DNA of 64,000 nucleotides from Dongshaea marina. Its GTDB lineage: Bacteria; Pseudomonadota; Gammaproteobacteria; Enterobacterales; Aeromonadaceae. Under the pieces are notes generated by a model. That model was not told where the DNA came from and searched no databases. It was given only the letters and a program-made list of their open reading frames with translations. Each line of letters starts with the position of its first letter. The stretch's first letter is position 1. Location of the stretch: assembly GCF_003072645.1 (NCBI RefSeq), contig NZ_CP028897.1:1563658-1627657 (forward strand). The letters run 5' to 3'. Shown one piece after another: positions 8,472 through 18,671 of this stretch. Both the position numbers and the translations under genes were made by a program.

Positions 8472-8861
8472 ATGCAGAGCACAGCTCGTTTTTTTGACCG
8501 AAAAAATTTCCCTCATGGTTTTAGCCGTTCAGGTGTATTTACCCTTGCAGAGTCCGATCTGTTGGAAAATTATGGCCGCGCGATGCAGGCGCTATCAGAT
8601 GGATCCCAATCGCCCCAGGATGAGTCAGATCTCCAGTTTGTTAAAGAGGTCTCAGGAGACTTGCCACCGCAGAGCGCTGAGGCGAAAGTCTGGCTCAAGT
8701 ACATGGAGAAAGCCTTTGGCAAGCGTCGCGTCTATGTGCTGTGTGGTGAGGGCAAGAAAAAAGCTTCAAAGTCTTCCGATACGGCCGATAGTGAAGAGAT
8801 TGATGAACCACAAATCGATGTAGTTGATGATGAACTGATCGCTAATATGGACAATGAATAG
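8472..8861 (+). CDS. maoP: Macrodomain Ori protein MaoP (YifE, DUF413)
   Basis: The start is set at the ATG at 8472, which follows a GAGGAT ribosome site; the frame is open further upstream but only the part from here is conserved. The 129-residue product matches the YifE family along its length: RFFDRKNFPHGFSRSGVFT, LLENYGRAMQAL, then EAKVWLKYMEKAFGKRRVY. E. coli MaoP acts with the maoS site to organise the Ori macrodomain of the chromosome. The acidic C-terminal tail (VVDDELIANMDNE) is longer than in E. coli. The gene stands apart from its neighbours. Confidence 0.88.
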   Translation: MQSTARFFDRKNFPHGFSRSGVFTLAESDLLENYGRAMQALSDGSQSPQDESDLQFVKEVSGDLPPQSAEAKVWLKYMEKAFGKRRVYVLCGEGKKKASKSSDTADSEEIDEPQIDVVDDELIANMDNE

Positions 8862-8908
8862 CTTATGAGCAGATCGAATGTACGCTCTTTAGGGAGTTGG
8901 TATAGCGA

Positions 8909-8989
8909 ATGAATAAAAAGTTGCTGGAGCACTCGCTCCTGCTTGGTTTTGTGCTTGTCGCGATTGTCATCGCAAGCCTGGTTAACTAG
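8909..8989 (+). CDS. Possible 26-residue single-pass membrane microprotein
   Basis: The frame ATG...TAG at 8909-8989 encodes a short basic start (MNKKLLEHS) and then an unbroken hydrophobic helix (LLLGFVLVAIVIASLVN). An AGGGAG sequence lies 12 bases upstream, a rather long spacing. It begins 47 bases after the maoP stop and ends before the shared terminator, so it would be cotranscribed with maoP. The composition is typical of bacterial membrane microproteins, but with 26 codons chance cannot be excluded. Confidence 0.4.
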   Translation: MNKKLLEHSLLLGFVLVAIVIASLVN

Positions 8990-9038
8990 GCTCTGCTGAC
9001 GTTTCAGGGCAACAGGTTCAGCAATGGAAACTCCAAAG

Positions 9039-9064
9039 AGCCCCCTCATGGCAAGGGGGCTTGT
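9039..9064. terminator. Terminator between convergent maoP and hemerythrin genes
   Basis: AGCCCCCT / AGGGGGCT form an 8-bp stem with a 6-base loop, followed by TTGTTATTTA on the plus strand. On the minus strand it is followed by TTTGGAG, so it can serve both converging transcripts. Confidence 0.75.
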
Positions 9065-9462
9065 TATTTAGCCAGCTTGCTCTTCATCGGCAGGTCGACT
9101 TCGGTAATATGGCTGACCCACCAGCGGTACAGAAAATTCAGGATCTCCTGGGCGCAGGCGTGTTTATCCTGAGCAATAGAGAACTGTTGTGCCAAATGGT
9201 TGATGCGGCGGCAATATTTGTGATGCTGGGGTTGATGCCAGGAGAAATAGTCCGGATCAAAATCAGAAAAAATAGCATCTTCGGTCTGGAAGTGGTGCTG
9301 GCCATAATCGACAATCGATTGGATCAACTCCGGCAGTGACTCGAGCTCTTCGCTCTCAAGGCGCTGTGCCAGGGTATTGATCATCTGGATGAGTGCCTGG
9401 TGTTGCTTGTCTATGGCGGGCAGTCCAAGCTCCATATAGCTGCCCCACTGGATAGGTTCCAT
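9064..9462 (-). CDS. Bacteriohemerythrin (oxygen-binding di-iron protein)
   Basis: A 132-residue single-domain hemerythrin. All expected di-iron ligands are visible: His21 (IDKQH), His57 and Glu61 (HHFQTE), His76 and His80 (WHQPQH), and His118 and Asp123 (SHITEVD). Such proteins bind O2 reversibly and can deliver or buffer oxygen in the cytoplasm. The gene follows nrdG after 36 bases on the same strand, with AAGGGG before its ATG, so it is probably the third gene of the anaerobic reductase operon. An O2-binding protein next to an O2-sensitive radical enzyme suggests a protective role; that is inference. Confidence 0.88.
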   Translation of the reverse strand: MEPIQWGSYMELGLPAIDKQHQALIQMINTLAQRLESEELESLPELIQSIVDYGQHHFQTEDAIFSDFDPDYFSWHQPQHHKYCRRINHLAQQFSIAQDKHACAQEILNFLYRWWVSHITEVDLPMKSKLAK

Positions 9463-9498
9463 CTTTTCCCCTTGCTTCCCTGAGCTCCACTCTCAAGC

Positions 9499-9996
9499 TT
9501 ATGTAACTTCTCCTGCCTGGGCAAGGGAGGGGGAGATGTGGTGGATCTGTTGATTTCGGCTGCCACGCCACTGAAGGTTTGGCTCGGCAAGCCCTGACTC
9601 GAATTTTCCATCGATCAGGACATCAATATATTGCACCACCTGTTGCTGCCTGGAGCTTAGTTCTCTGAGGCGATAACCGCTCCACAGCCAGATATCTTTA
9701 CCCGGACACTCGGAGCGCACTCTTTGTACCAGCTTCAGTACCGTTTCCAGGTTGGCCGGATGCAGGGGATCGCCCCCGGACAATGAGAGACCACGCCTTG
9801 GGATCCGGCTATCCTGCAGATCATTGATGATCTGATCAAGCAGGGTTTGGGTCACCGGTTTTCCGGAGTCGGGGCGCCAGGTCGACTGGTTGTAGCAGCC
9901 TTTGCACTGGTGCTCACACCCTGACAGGAACAGGGTGCAGCGGGTCCCCGGGCCGTTGACTACATCCAGAGGGTAATACTTGTGGTAATGGCTCAC
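9499..9996 (-). CDS. nrdG: Anaerobic ribonucleotide reductase activating enzyme NrdG
   Basis: A 165-residue radical SAM activase that makes the glycyl radical on NrdD. The Cx3Cx2C motif for the 4Fe-4S cluster is Cys27-Cys31-Cys34 (SGCEHQCKGC), and the N-terminal YYPLDVVNGPGTR and SGGDPLHP segments are typical of the family. It overlaps the end of nrdD by four bases (ATGA), which points to translational coupling. The length is close to the E. coli protein (154), with a short C-terminal extension. Confidence 0.95.
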   Translation of the reverse strand: MSHYHKYYPLDVVNGPGTRCTLFLSGCEHQCKGCYNQSTWRPDSGKPVTQTLLDQIINDLQDSRIPRRGLSLSGGDPLHPANLETVLKLVQRVRSECPGKDIWLWSGYRLRELSSRQQQVVQYIDVLIDGKFESGLAEPNLQWRGSRNQQIHHISPSLAQAGEVT

Positions 9997-12095
9997 AGGT
10001 GCTTGACTCTGCGCTGTACTTCCAGCTGTTTACCGCGATTGAAGGGACGAGCATCCGGGCTTCCCAGGTAACCACAGACCCGGCGGGTAACCGAGACCTT
10101 GGCCGGATCGTGATTGCCGCAGTGGGGGCAGCTAAAGCCCTTGCTGGTACAGTCAAATTCACCTTCGAAACCACAGCTATAGCATTGGTCGATGGGAGTA
10201 TTGGTGCCGTAGTAGGGCACCTTGTCGTAACTGTAGTCCCAGACATTTTCCAGCGCTTCGAGATTATGGGCCATGTTGGGGTATTCGCCATACAGAATGA
10301 AGCCGCCACTGCTGAGCTCGGGATAGCCTTTCTCAAAATCGATTTTATCGTAAGGGTTCACCTTCTTCGCCACGTCGAGGTGGAAGCTATTGGTGTAATA
10401 CCCCTTGTCGGTGATCCCGGCTTGTTCGCCAAATTGCTTACGATCCAACTCACAGAAGCGGTTGCACAGGTTCTCGCTTGGAGTGGCATAGAGGCTAAAT
10501 CCATAACCGCTCTCTTCACGCCAGCGCTGCGTCGCCTGCTTGAGGTGACGAACGATAGCGTGGGCCTTATCCTGTAGCTTGGGATCATCATAGAGATGGG
10601 TCGAGTCACCATACAGGGCGATAATGGTTTCATGCAGGCCGATATAACCAAGGGAGATCGAGGCGCGGCCGTTTTTAAACAGCTGGCTGATCTCATCTTC
10701 CGCCTGCAGCCGAACACCACAGGCCCCCTCCATATAGAGAATCGGTGCTACCTTGGCCTTCACGCCTTCCAGGCGCTCAATACGGCTGTCTAGGGCGCGT
10801 TTTGCCAGGGTTAACCGTTTGTCCAGCAAGGCATAAAACTCCTTCTCATCTCCCCTGGCCTGCAGGGCGATCCTCGGCAGGTTGAGGCTGATGACCCCGA
10901 GGTTATTACGCCCCTCATGGATCTCCTGACCATCTTCCTGGTAGCGGTCCAAAAAGCTGCGACAACCCATGGGTGTTTTAAACGAGCCGGTGATCTTAAT
11001 CAGCTGGTGGTAGTTGACTATGTCCGGATACATCCGGTGCGCCGCACACTTGAGCGCCTGCTGCTTGATGTCATAGTTGGGATCCTGTGGGCTACGATTC
11101 AGGCCTTCGCGGATCGCAAACACCAGCTTGGGGAAGACCGCGGTTTTGCTGTTTTTACCCAGTCCCAGCAGGCGGTTATGCAGGATAGCCTTCTGGATCA
11201 GCCGGGCCGCCCAACTCTCACCCAGTCCAAATCCAAAGGTGACGAAGGGAGTCTGTCCATTGGCGGTATGCAGGGTATTGACCTCATACTCCAGGGACTG
11301 GAAGGCATCGAAGCACTCTTTCTCGGTTTGGGCCCTGGCATAGGCCGTTGCATCGGCAACCTGCCACTTGGCCGCGGTATCCAGGTGCTTTTGATAACTG
11401 CACTCCACATAGGGAGCCAGGACTTCATCAATACGGTTGATGGTGGTTCCGCCATAGATATGGCTGGCGACCTGAGCGATGATCTGCGCCGTGACCGCGG
11501 TTGCAGTGGCGATCGATTTCGGAGTGTCGATCTCGGCGTTACCCATCTTGAAGCCACCCTCCAGCATCCCCTTGAGATCGATCAGCATGCAGTTGAACAT
11601 GGGGAAGAAGGGCGCATAATCCAGATCATGGTAGTGGATATCCCCCCTTTCGTGAGCCGCCACCACATCGGCGGGCAACAGGTGCTGCTTGGCATAGTGG
11701 CGGGAGATGATCCCGGCCAGCAGATCCCTTTGGGTAGGGATCACCTTGGCATCCTTGTTGGCATTCTCAAACATCAGGTTGGCGTGACTCTGGGCGATCA
11801 GCCCCTCAATCTCATGATGCAGGGATGTGTTCTTTTCGCGCTGGATCAGGCGCTGCTTTGCGTGAGCCTGATAGCTTTGGGCAATAGCGGTCAGTCCATG
11901 TTGATTTAGACTGTTGAGCAGCAGAGTCTGAATCTCCTCACTGCTGCAGTGGCTTTGTTGGTCAAGAGTTGTGATCACTGGATCCAGGATGGCTGGGAGC
12001 TGTTCCTGTTTCGCACCGGCATGGGATAAGCTTGCCTGGAGTTTAGTCAGGCTAAGGGGCTGGCAACGACCATCACGTTTGATCACTTGACTCAT
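9993..12095 (-). CDS. nrdD: Anaerobic ribonucleoside-triphosphate reductase NrdD
   Basis: A 700-residue class III reductase that converts NTPs to dNTPs without oxygen. The N-terminal ATP-cone is visible (VIKRDGRCQPLSLTKLQASL). Near the C-terminus, CYSC (Cys638, Cys641) and CPHC (Cys656, Cys659) form the zinc site. RVCGYL carries the radical glycine, Gly675. First gene of nrdD-nrdG-hemerythrin. Its upstream region holds two NrdR-like boxes and one near-consensus FNR site, matching the known control of this operon in enterics by dATP/ATP-sensing NrdR and by FNR. Confidence 0.97.
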   Translation of the reverse strand: MSQVIKRDGRCQPLSLTKLQASLSHAGAKQEQLPAILDPVITTLDQQSHCSSEEIQTLLLNSLNQHGLTAIAQSYQAHAKQRLIQREKNTSLHHEIEGLIAQSHANLMFENANKDAKVIPTQRDLLAGIISRHYAKQHLLPADVVAAHERGDIHYHDLDYAPFFPMFNCMLIDLKGMLEGGFKMGNAEIDTPKSIATATAVTAQIIAQVASHIYGGTTINRIDEVLAPYVECSYQKHLDTAAKWQVADATAYARAQTEKECFDAFQSLEYEVNTLHTANGQTPFVTFGFGLGESWAARLIQKAILHNRLLGLGKNSKTAVFPKLVFAIREGLNRSPQDPNYDIKQQALKCAAHRMYPDIVNYHQLIKITGSFKTPMGCRSFLDRYQEDGQEIHEGRNNLGVISLNLPRIALQARGDEKEFYALLDKRLTLAKRALDSRIERLEGVKAKVAPILYMEGACGVRLQAEDEISQLFKNGRASISLGYIGLHETIIALYGDSTHLYDDPKLQDKAHAIVRHLKQATQRWREESGYGFSLYATPSENLCNRFCELDRKQFGEQAGITDKGYYTNSFHLDVAKKVNPYDKIDFEKGYPELSSGGFILYGEYPNMAHNLEALENVWDYSYDKVPYYGTNTPIDQCYSCGFEGEFDCTSKGFSCPHCGNHDPAKVSVTRRVCGYLGSPDARPFNRGKQLEVQRRVKHL

Positions 12096-12128
12096 TAAAT
12101 GAGACTCCTGTCACAAAATTGGTTTTCA

Positions 12129-12177
12129 TTAGTATATCTAGTGGTTTGAATTGTATTTATGCCACTACATGTAGATC
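12129..12177. promoter_or_regulatory. Pair of NrdR-box-like sequences upstream of nrdD
   Basis: Box 1 (12129-12144, minus strand CCACTAGATATACTAA) and box 2 (12162-12177, plus strand CCACTACATGTAGATC) match the NrdR consensus ACACWATATATWGTGT at about 10-11 of 16 positions each. Their starts are 33 bases apart, close to the three-turn spacing usual for NrdR pairs. They lie 34-82 bases upstream of the nrdD start. Confidence 0.55.
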
Positions 12178-12206
12178 AACCGCTGTTATCTCCAAACGGC
12201 ATTTCG

Positions 12207-12220
12207 ATGATCTGGATCAA
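12207..12220. promoter_or_regulatory. FNR-type site upstream of nrdD
   Basis: ATGATCTGGATCAA differs from the TTGAT-N4-ATCAA consensus at one base and lies about 112-125 bases upstream of the nrdD start. Anaerobic activation of nrdDG by FNR is established in E. coli; the site here is inferred. Confidence 0.6.
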
Positions 12221-12304
12221 ATGAAGCTATAGGTTGGCTAATTGCTGTACAGCAATAATCTGTTGTTTTTTCACTAAATTGTGAAGGGTAGGCTTGACTT
12301 TCTG

Positions 12305-12335
12305 CCGAAAAAACAGAGCCCCGGATCCGGGGCTC
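12305..12335 (-). terminator. Terminator of the TerC-CBS gene
   Basis: On the minus strand the perfect palindrome AGCCCCGGATCCGGGGCT (12317-12334) is followed by CTGTTTTTT, 31 bases after the stop of the gene ending at 12366. It separates that gene from the nrdD promoter region. Confidence 0.9.
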
Positions 12336-12365
12336 GGCTGTTCAACATCGCTAGCTGTGTTGCGA

Positions 12366-13685
12366 TTAATAGGCGGGGGTCAGTGGCAGCTCTGATTCAT
12401 CATCATCAAAGTCTCCTGCAATCTCCTCCATCAGATCGCGGACCGTGGTGATCCCGACAAACTCACCCTGGGCATTGCGAACCAGCGCCAGGTAGGTTTT
12501 ATTGGCTCTAAGAGCCCGCATCGCTTCCAGCAGGTTGCTGCTATCGGTCAGATAGAATGGCTTTTGGATGAGGGATCTCAGCTCCAGTGGTTGCTTGCTC
12601 AGCAGCCGGGCCAGTACATCACGCTTGCGAATGATCCCCAGTGGCTTGCTGGCATCGCCGTTCTCAATGGCGATCAGTCGCGAGTGGACCGTGCTGGCCA
12701 ACAATTGACGCAACTTGTCGTCGCTCTGAGAGAGATCCAGCATCTCGGTCTTTTTAGGACTCTCCATGATGGCACTGACTGGTAGAGAGCCGAGCTTTAG
12801 TACCTGAGCAACCATCTGCTGTTCATCCTGGGCAAAGATCGGCTGCCCGACTTCAGGAAGGACCTCTTGTGGCAGGTCTTCACCCACCCCATTTTTTTCA
12901 CCCAGCATCCGCATCACCAGCTTTGCAGCTCGCTCCCTGTGGCCCAGGTTCAGCTTGAGGCGTTTACGGCGTTTTTTCTGCGCCAGCTGGTTGAATAGCT
13001 CAATGACGATCGAGAAGCCGATCGCTGCATACAGGTAGCCCTTAGGAATATGCAGGCCAAATCCTTCAGCCACCAGGCTAAAGCCGATCATCAACAGGAA
13101 GCTTAGGCAAAGAATGATCAGGGTTGGGTGTGCGTTGATAAACAACGACAGCGGCTTGCTGGCGATGATCATGATGATCATCGCGATGACCACGGCGATC
13201 ATCATGATCGACAGGTGATCGGCCATACCGACCGCTGTAATCACCGAGTCCAGGGAGAATACCGCATCGAGCAGGACAATCTGGGTTATAACGGACCACA
13301 ATGGGGAGAAATTTTTTCTTGGACCTTCGCTGTTGTGTGAGTGTCCCTCCAGGCGCTCATGGAGCTCCATCGACCCCTTAAACAGCAGGAACAGGCCGCC
13401 CAGCAGCAGGATCAGATCCCTTCCGGAAAATGTGTGACCCAGCACTGTGATCAGTGGATTGGTTAGGCTGACCAGCCAGGAGATACAGGCGAGGAGTCCC
13501 AGCCGTATAAACAGGGCGAGAAACAATCCGACGCGTCGTGCTTTGTCACGTTTTTCGGGGGGGAGTTTTTCTGCCAGGATGGCGATAAACAGCAGGTTAT
13601 CGATCCCAAGGACGATCTCAAGGATCACCAGAGTGGCAAGGCCAGCCCAGGCCGTCGGGTCCATAAACCAGGTAAAGTCCAACAT
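12366..13685 (-). CDS. TerC-family integral membrane protein with CBS domain pair
   Basis: A 439-residue inner-membrane protein. The N-terminal 230 residues form the TerC domain with about seven helices, including the acidic signatures [21 protein letters not shown] and [16 protein letters not shown]; the Asp/Glu residues within helices are thought to handle metal ions. A cytosolic part follows with two CBS motifs (about residues 300-360 and 365-425), which usually bind adenosyl ligands. The architecture matches E. coli YoaE/YegH-type proteins but stops after the CBS pair, without the C-terminal CorC/HlyC domain those carry. Single gene with its own terminator. Metal export is the likely role of the family; the ion is unknown. 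Confidence 0.85.
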   Translation of the reverse strand: MLDFTWFMDPTAWAGLATLVILEIVLGIDNLLFIAILAEKLPPEKRDKARRVGLFLALFIRLGLLACISWLVSLTNPLITVLGHTFSGRDLILLLGGLFLLFKGSMELHERLEGHSHNSEGPRKNFSPLWSVITQIVLLDAVFSLDSVITAVGMADHLSIMMIAVVIAMIIMIIASKPLSLFINAHPTLIILCLSFLLMIGFSLVAEGFGLHIPKGYLYAAIGFSIVIELFNQLAQKKRRKRLKLNLGHRERAAKLVMRMLGEKNGVGEDLPQEVLPEVGQPIFAQDEQQMVAQVLKLGSLPVSAIMESPKKTEMLDLSQSDDKLRQLLASTVHSRLIAIENGDASKPLGIIRKRDVLARLLSKQPLELRSLIQKPFYLTDSSNLLEAMRALRANKTYLALVRNAQGEFVGITTVRDLMEEIAGDFDDDESELPLTPAY

Positions 13686-15760
<2,075 letters not shown>

Positions 15761-15769
15761 CAGGCAGTT

Positions 15770-15798
15770 TTTTGTGGTAAAGATTTAGATTTTATAAT
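15770..15798 (+). promoter_or_regulatory. Predicted sigma-70 promoter of gsk
   Basis: A perfect -10 element TATAAT (15793-15798) lies 17 bases after a weak -35 TTTTTG (15770-15775), 75 bases before the gsk start. A second -10-like TAGAAT is at 15830-15835. Confidence 0.45.
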
Positions 15799-15872
15799 GT
15801 TTAGCAATTCCTCACTGTCGGAACTGTGGTAGAATCGCCCACCATCTTTGTTACTGCACAGTTCAATCACTT

Positions 15873-17180
15873 ATGAAGTTTCCGGGTCAGCGTAAATCAC
15901 AGCATTATTTTCCCGTTACCACACCCCGCACTCTCCTCGAGCAGAGCGCAGCCCGTACGGCTCATGGCCAAAGCTATGTTGTTGGGATCGACCAGACCCT
16001 GGTCGATATTGAGGCCCATGTGGACGATGCGTTCCTGGAGCGCTACGGCCTGAGCAAGGGACACTCGGTTATCATTACCGATGAGACGGCCGAAGCTGTC
16101 TATAAAGAGCTCAAAGACAATGAGATGGTGGTCAGTGAGTTTGCTGGTGGAACCATAGGAAACACCCTTCATAATTACTCTGTACTGGCCGATGACCTGT
16201 CGATCATGCTGGGAGTGATGAGCCGCAATATCGCAATCGGCAGCTATGCCTACCGCTATCTGTGTAACACCTCATCGCGGATGAATCTCAACTACCTGCA
16301 GCCTGTTGATGGTCCGGTCGGGCGCTGCTTCACCTTTATCTCAACCGATGGTGAGCGCAGCTTCGGGATCAATGCTGGCCTGATGAACCGTCTCAGCGAA
16401 GATTATATTCCCAAGGAGGTGATCCAGGACTCGGTGGCTCTGGTGATCACCGCTTATCTGGTTCGCTGTTCTGATGAAGATACGATCAAGACCGCGACCT
16501 TTAAAGCCCTGGAGTATGCCAAGGAGGCAGGTGTCCCTGTGATCCTGACCCTGGGGACTCGCTTTGTTATCGAAGATGATCCAAAGTTCTGGCAGGAGTT
16601 TATCCGTGACTATGTGACCGTGGTTGCGATGAACGAAGAGGAGGGGCTTGCCCTGACCGGTGAGAAGGATCCTCTACTGGCGGCCAATAAGACTTTGGAT
16701 TGGGCAGATATGGTGCTCTGTACCGCAGGCCCAGAGGGTCTGTATATGGCTGGTTATACAGATGATAAGTACAAGCGGTTAACGGCTCACCCTATTTTGA
16801 ACAACGAGCAGTTTCCTGAATTCAATCTCTATGAGTTCAGCCGACCGATGAAGCGTAGCGCCTGCGAGAATCCTTTGCGTATTCACTCTCACATCGCTCC
16901 TTATATGGGGGGCCCGGAGAAGATCAAGAATACTAATGGGGCAGGAGATGGGGCCCTGTCAGCCCTGCTGCATGATATGGCTGCCAATGGTTATCACAAG
17001 CTGAATGTCCCTCACTCAGAGAAGCATAAGAGCGAGTTTCTCACATACTCCTCGTTTGCTCAGGTGTGTAAATATGCCAACCGGGTAAGCTATGAGGTTC
17101 TGGCACAGCACTCACCCCGTTTATCTCGTGGGTTGCCTGAAAAAGAAGATAGCCTGGAAGAGGTATACTGGGCAAGGTAA
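15873..17180 (+). CDS. gsk: Inosine/guanosine kinase
   Basis: A 435-residue PfkB/ribokinase-family enzyme that phosphorylates inosine and guanosine in purine salvage. The N-terminus MKFPGQRKSQHYFPV and the substrate region VVGIDQTLVDIEAHVDD are typical of Gsk. The PfkB signature with the catalytic base is NTNGAGDGALSALLHDM. The length agrees with the E. coli enzyme (434). It has its own likely promoter and a strong terminator. Its place after adk-hemH is the common gammaproteobacterial order. Confidence 0.95.
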   Translation: MKFPGQRKSQHYFPVTTPRTLLEQSAARTAHGQSYVVGIDQTLVDIEAHVDDAFLERYGLSKGHSVIITDETAEAVYKELKDNEMVVSEFAGGTIGNTLHNYSVLADDLSIMLGVMSRNIAIGSYAYRYLCNTSSRMNLNYLQPVDGPVGRCFTFISTDGERSFGINAGLMNRLSEDYIPKEVIQDSVALVITAYLVRCSDEDTIKTATFKALEYAKEAGVPVILTLGTRFVIEDDPKFWQEFIRDYVTVVAMNEEEGLALTGEKDPLLAANKTLDWADMVLCTAGPEGLYMAGYTDDKYKRLTAHPILNNEQFPEFNLYEFSRPMKRSACENPLRIHSHIAPYMGGPEKIKNTNGAGDGALSALLHDMAANGYHKLNVPHSEKHKSEFLTYSSFAQVCKYANRVSYEVLAQHSPRLSRGLPEKEDSLEEVYWAR

Positions 17181-17208
17181 TTGCCCTATATCATTTCGAT
17201 TGCTTAAG

Positions 17209-17232
17209 CCCGGCCTTGTGCCGGGTTTTTTC
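17209..17232 (+). terminator. Rho-independent terminator of gsk
   Basis: CCCGGC-CTTGT-GCCGGG forms a 6-bp GC stem followed by TTTTTT, 28 bases after the gsk stop codon. The following 245 bases hold nothing supported. Confidence 0.9.
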
Positions 17233-17477
17233 TATCTGGCCGATTAGCGACGATTAGCGACTATTTTGCCGAAAGGGAGAGCTGAGCAAAAGGGCGAGCA
17301 GGGTTTTATCCTGTGGTGCTGGAAGCGTTTTGAGAAGAATCTTTTTCAGGGACTTCAGGATAAAATTGGAAACGTCAACAGGGCCGGCTTCACCGGCCTG
17401 GATGGTCATCGTTCGCGGCCAGCACGAAAGGCATCTGATGAATCAGGAAGTAGAACAGCTTATTGGAAATCGATCTG

Positions 17478-17783
17478 TTACTTTTCAGCGAGATCGGCAC
17501 CATGAGTACTGCTCCCGGCATCAAGCAAAGGGTTGGAGCAGACTGCCAGCTGTTGGTGGGCATAAGCGAGCGTACTCTGATAGCTGTCCCGGTTTAATCC
17601 ATCATAGAGCCGCTGTCTCAGATAGATATGCAGCAATTCAATACGATCGGATTCATTTTCATCTGCTCTGGGGATAAGCAAGGTCTCCCTCATGGGTTCA
17701 GCCGATTTCCGGTGATCCTGAGTAGAAGGTTGTTCTGAGCTTTGCCGCTGGCCCTGGGTGATGGGCATTTCGGGGATCATCAT
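17478..17783 (-). CDS. Hypothetical protein (101 aa), FlgM-like in outline only
   Basis: On the minus strand AAGGA precedes the first ATG by five bases. The N-terminal half is polar and likely disordered (Gln/Ser/Pro-rich). The C-terminal half is predicted helical (DRIELLHIYLRQRLYDGL, then YQSTLAYAHQQLAV). A disordered start with C-terminal helices recalls anti-sigma factor FlgM, but no flagellar gene is near and the conserved residues are not convincing, so no function is assigned. Overlapping plus-strand frames have no ribosome sites. Confidence 0.5.
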   Translation of the reverse strand: MMIPEMPITQGQRQSSEQPSTQDHRKSAEPMRETLLIPRADENESDRIELLHIYLRQRLYDGLNRDSYQSTLAYAHQQLAVCSNPLLDAGSSTHGADLAEK

Positions 17784-18053
17784 ATTCCTTGTGATGGTTT
17801 TGAAATTTTTAAATACATTTTCAAGAATAAACGCAAGGCTACATTATTAAAGTCAAAATGTAAACTTACGTGATACCTGCGGGATATTTTATTCGGTATA
17901 ACTAGAAGTTTGGTGCCATTTGAGGAGTTGATCCTTATAAATAATGGAGTTTTTCTGGATATCAGTCAGGGTTTAGGATAAAATCCCGCCCCTGTCTTGG
18001 AGGCAGAACCTGGGTGCTCTTTCTATTTTATTAAAGCTTCTTCTTTACTGACT

Positions 18054-18671
18054 ATGAATAAATCAAACGCACAAAGAAAAAACAATATAATAAAAAACAT
18101 TGATTATCTGATTAAATCAAGAAATGAAACCAAGTTCTCTTTTTCTGAGCGTTGTGGTTTAACGCGCACATCCTTGTATAAAATATTGGATGGTAAAGTA
18201 CAGAATGTAAAGCACTCAACAATTGAGAGGATCTCTGATTTTTTTGGCGTTGCATGTGATGAGATTGAGTATTTTGATCTTGAGAAAATTGAGAGTCAGA
18301 GAAAGACAATCTCTATTGATGGAAATAAAAATCCTGCAGCAGTTCCAATTATTCCTCAATCTTGTTTTTGTGATAGCCGAAACAAGACGATCGGACAGTT
18401 AGTAACAGAGCATCCTCTGACATATATCTATGATGATGCCTCAGAGGTTATCGCGATTCGTCTTGAGAAAGATTATGGGAATATTCTTTCTTCAGGGGAA
18501 GTTATTGTTGTAAAGAGAATTCCGGTTTTGGTTGATGGCTTTCTGGCTCTCTATGTATCTGAAGATAAGGAGCTAATCATTAAGGATGATGATACATATG
18601 TTGGATTTAGCTCTTTTGATCTGTCTGAAGATCTTGAGCTGATAGGTTGTATTATTGAGGAAAGATTTTGA
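18054..18671 (+). CDS. XRE-family regulator with S24/LexA-like C-terminal domain
   Basis: The frame is open from 17997; the ATG at 18054 gives 205 residues beginning just before the DNA-binding domain. The N-terminal helix-turn-helix spans about residues 10-65 (FSERCGLTRTSLYKILDGK as recognition region). The C-terminal half resembles the S24 fold of phage-type repressors (VIAIRLEKDYGNILSSGEVI, then LELIGCIIEE), but a catalytic Ser/Lys pair is not evident, so self-cleavage is unlikely. It overlaps the transporter gene by one base (TGATG) and so heads a three-gene operon with yhhQ and queF. It is therefore probably the local regulator of queuosine precursor supply, possibly sensing a precursor; that is inference. 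A TAAAAT -10-like element is at 17979-17984. Confidence 0.75.
   Translation: MNKSNAQRKNNIIKNIDYLIKSRNETKFSFSERCGLTRTSLYKILDGKVQNVKHSTIERISDFFGVACDEIEYFDLEKIESQRKTISIDGNKNPAAVPIIPQSCFCDSRNKTIGQLVTEHPLTYIYDDASEVIAIRLEKDYGNILSSGEVIVVKRIPVLVDGFLALYVSEDKELIIKDDDTYVGFSSFDLSEDLELIGCIIEERF

Noticed and set aside
10917..11909. A 330-codon plus-strand frame inside nrdD
   Set aside because: It is the complement of the strongly conserved nrdD sequence and is a shadow frame.
17966..18053. Possible preQ1 riboswitch ahead of the regulator-yhhQ-queF operon
   Set aside because: A small hairpin (CTGTCT...AGGCAG) exists, but the conserved loop and A-rich pairing of preQ1 classes are not visible.
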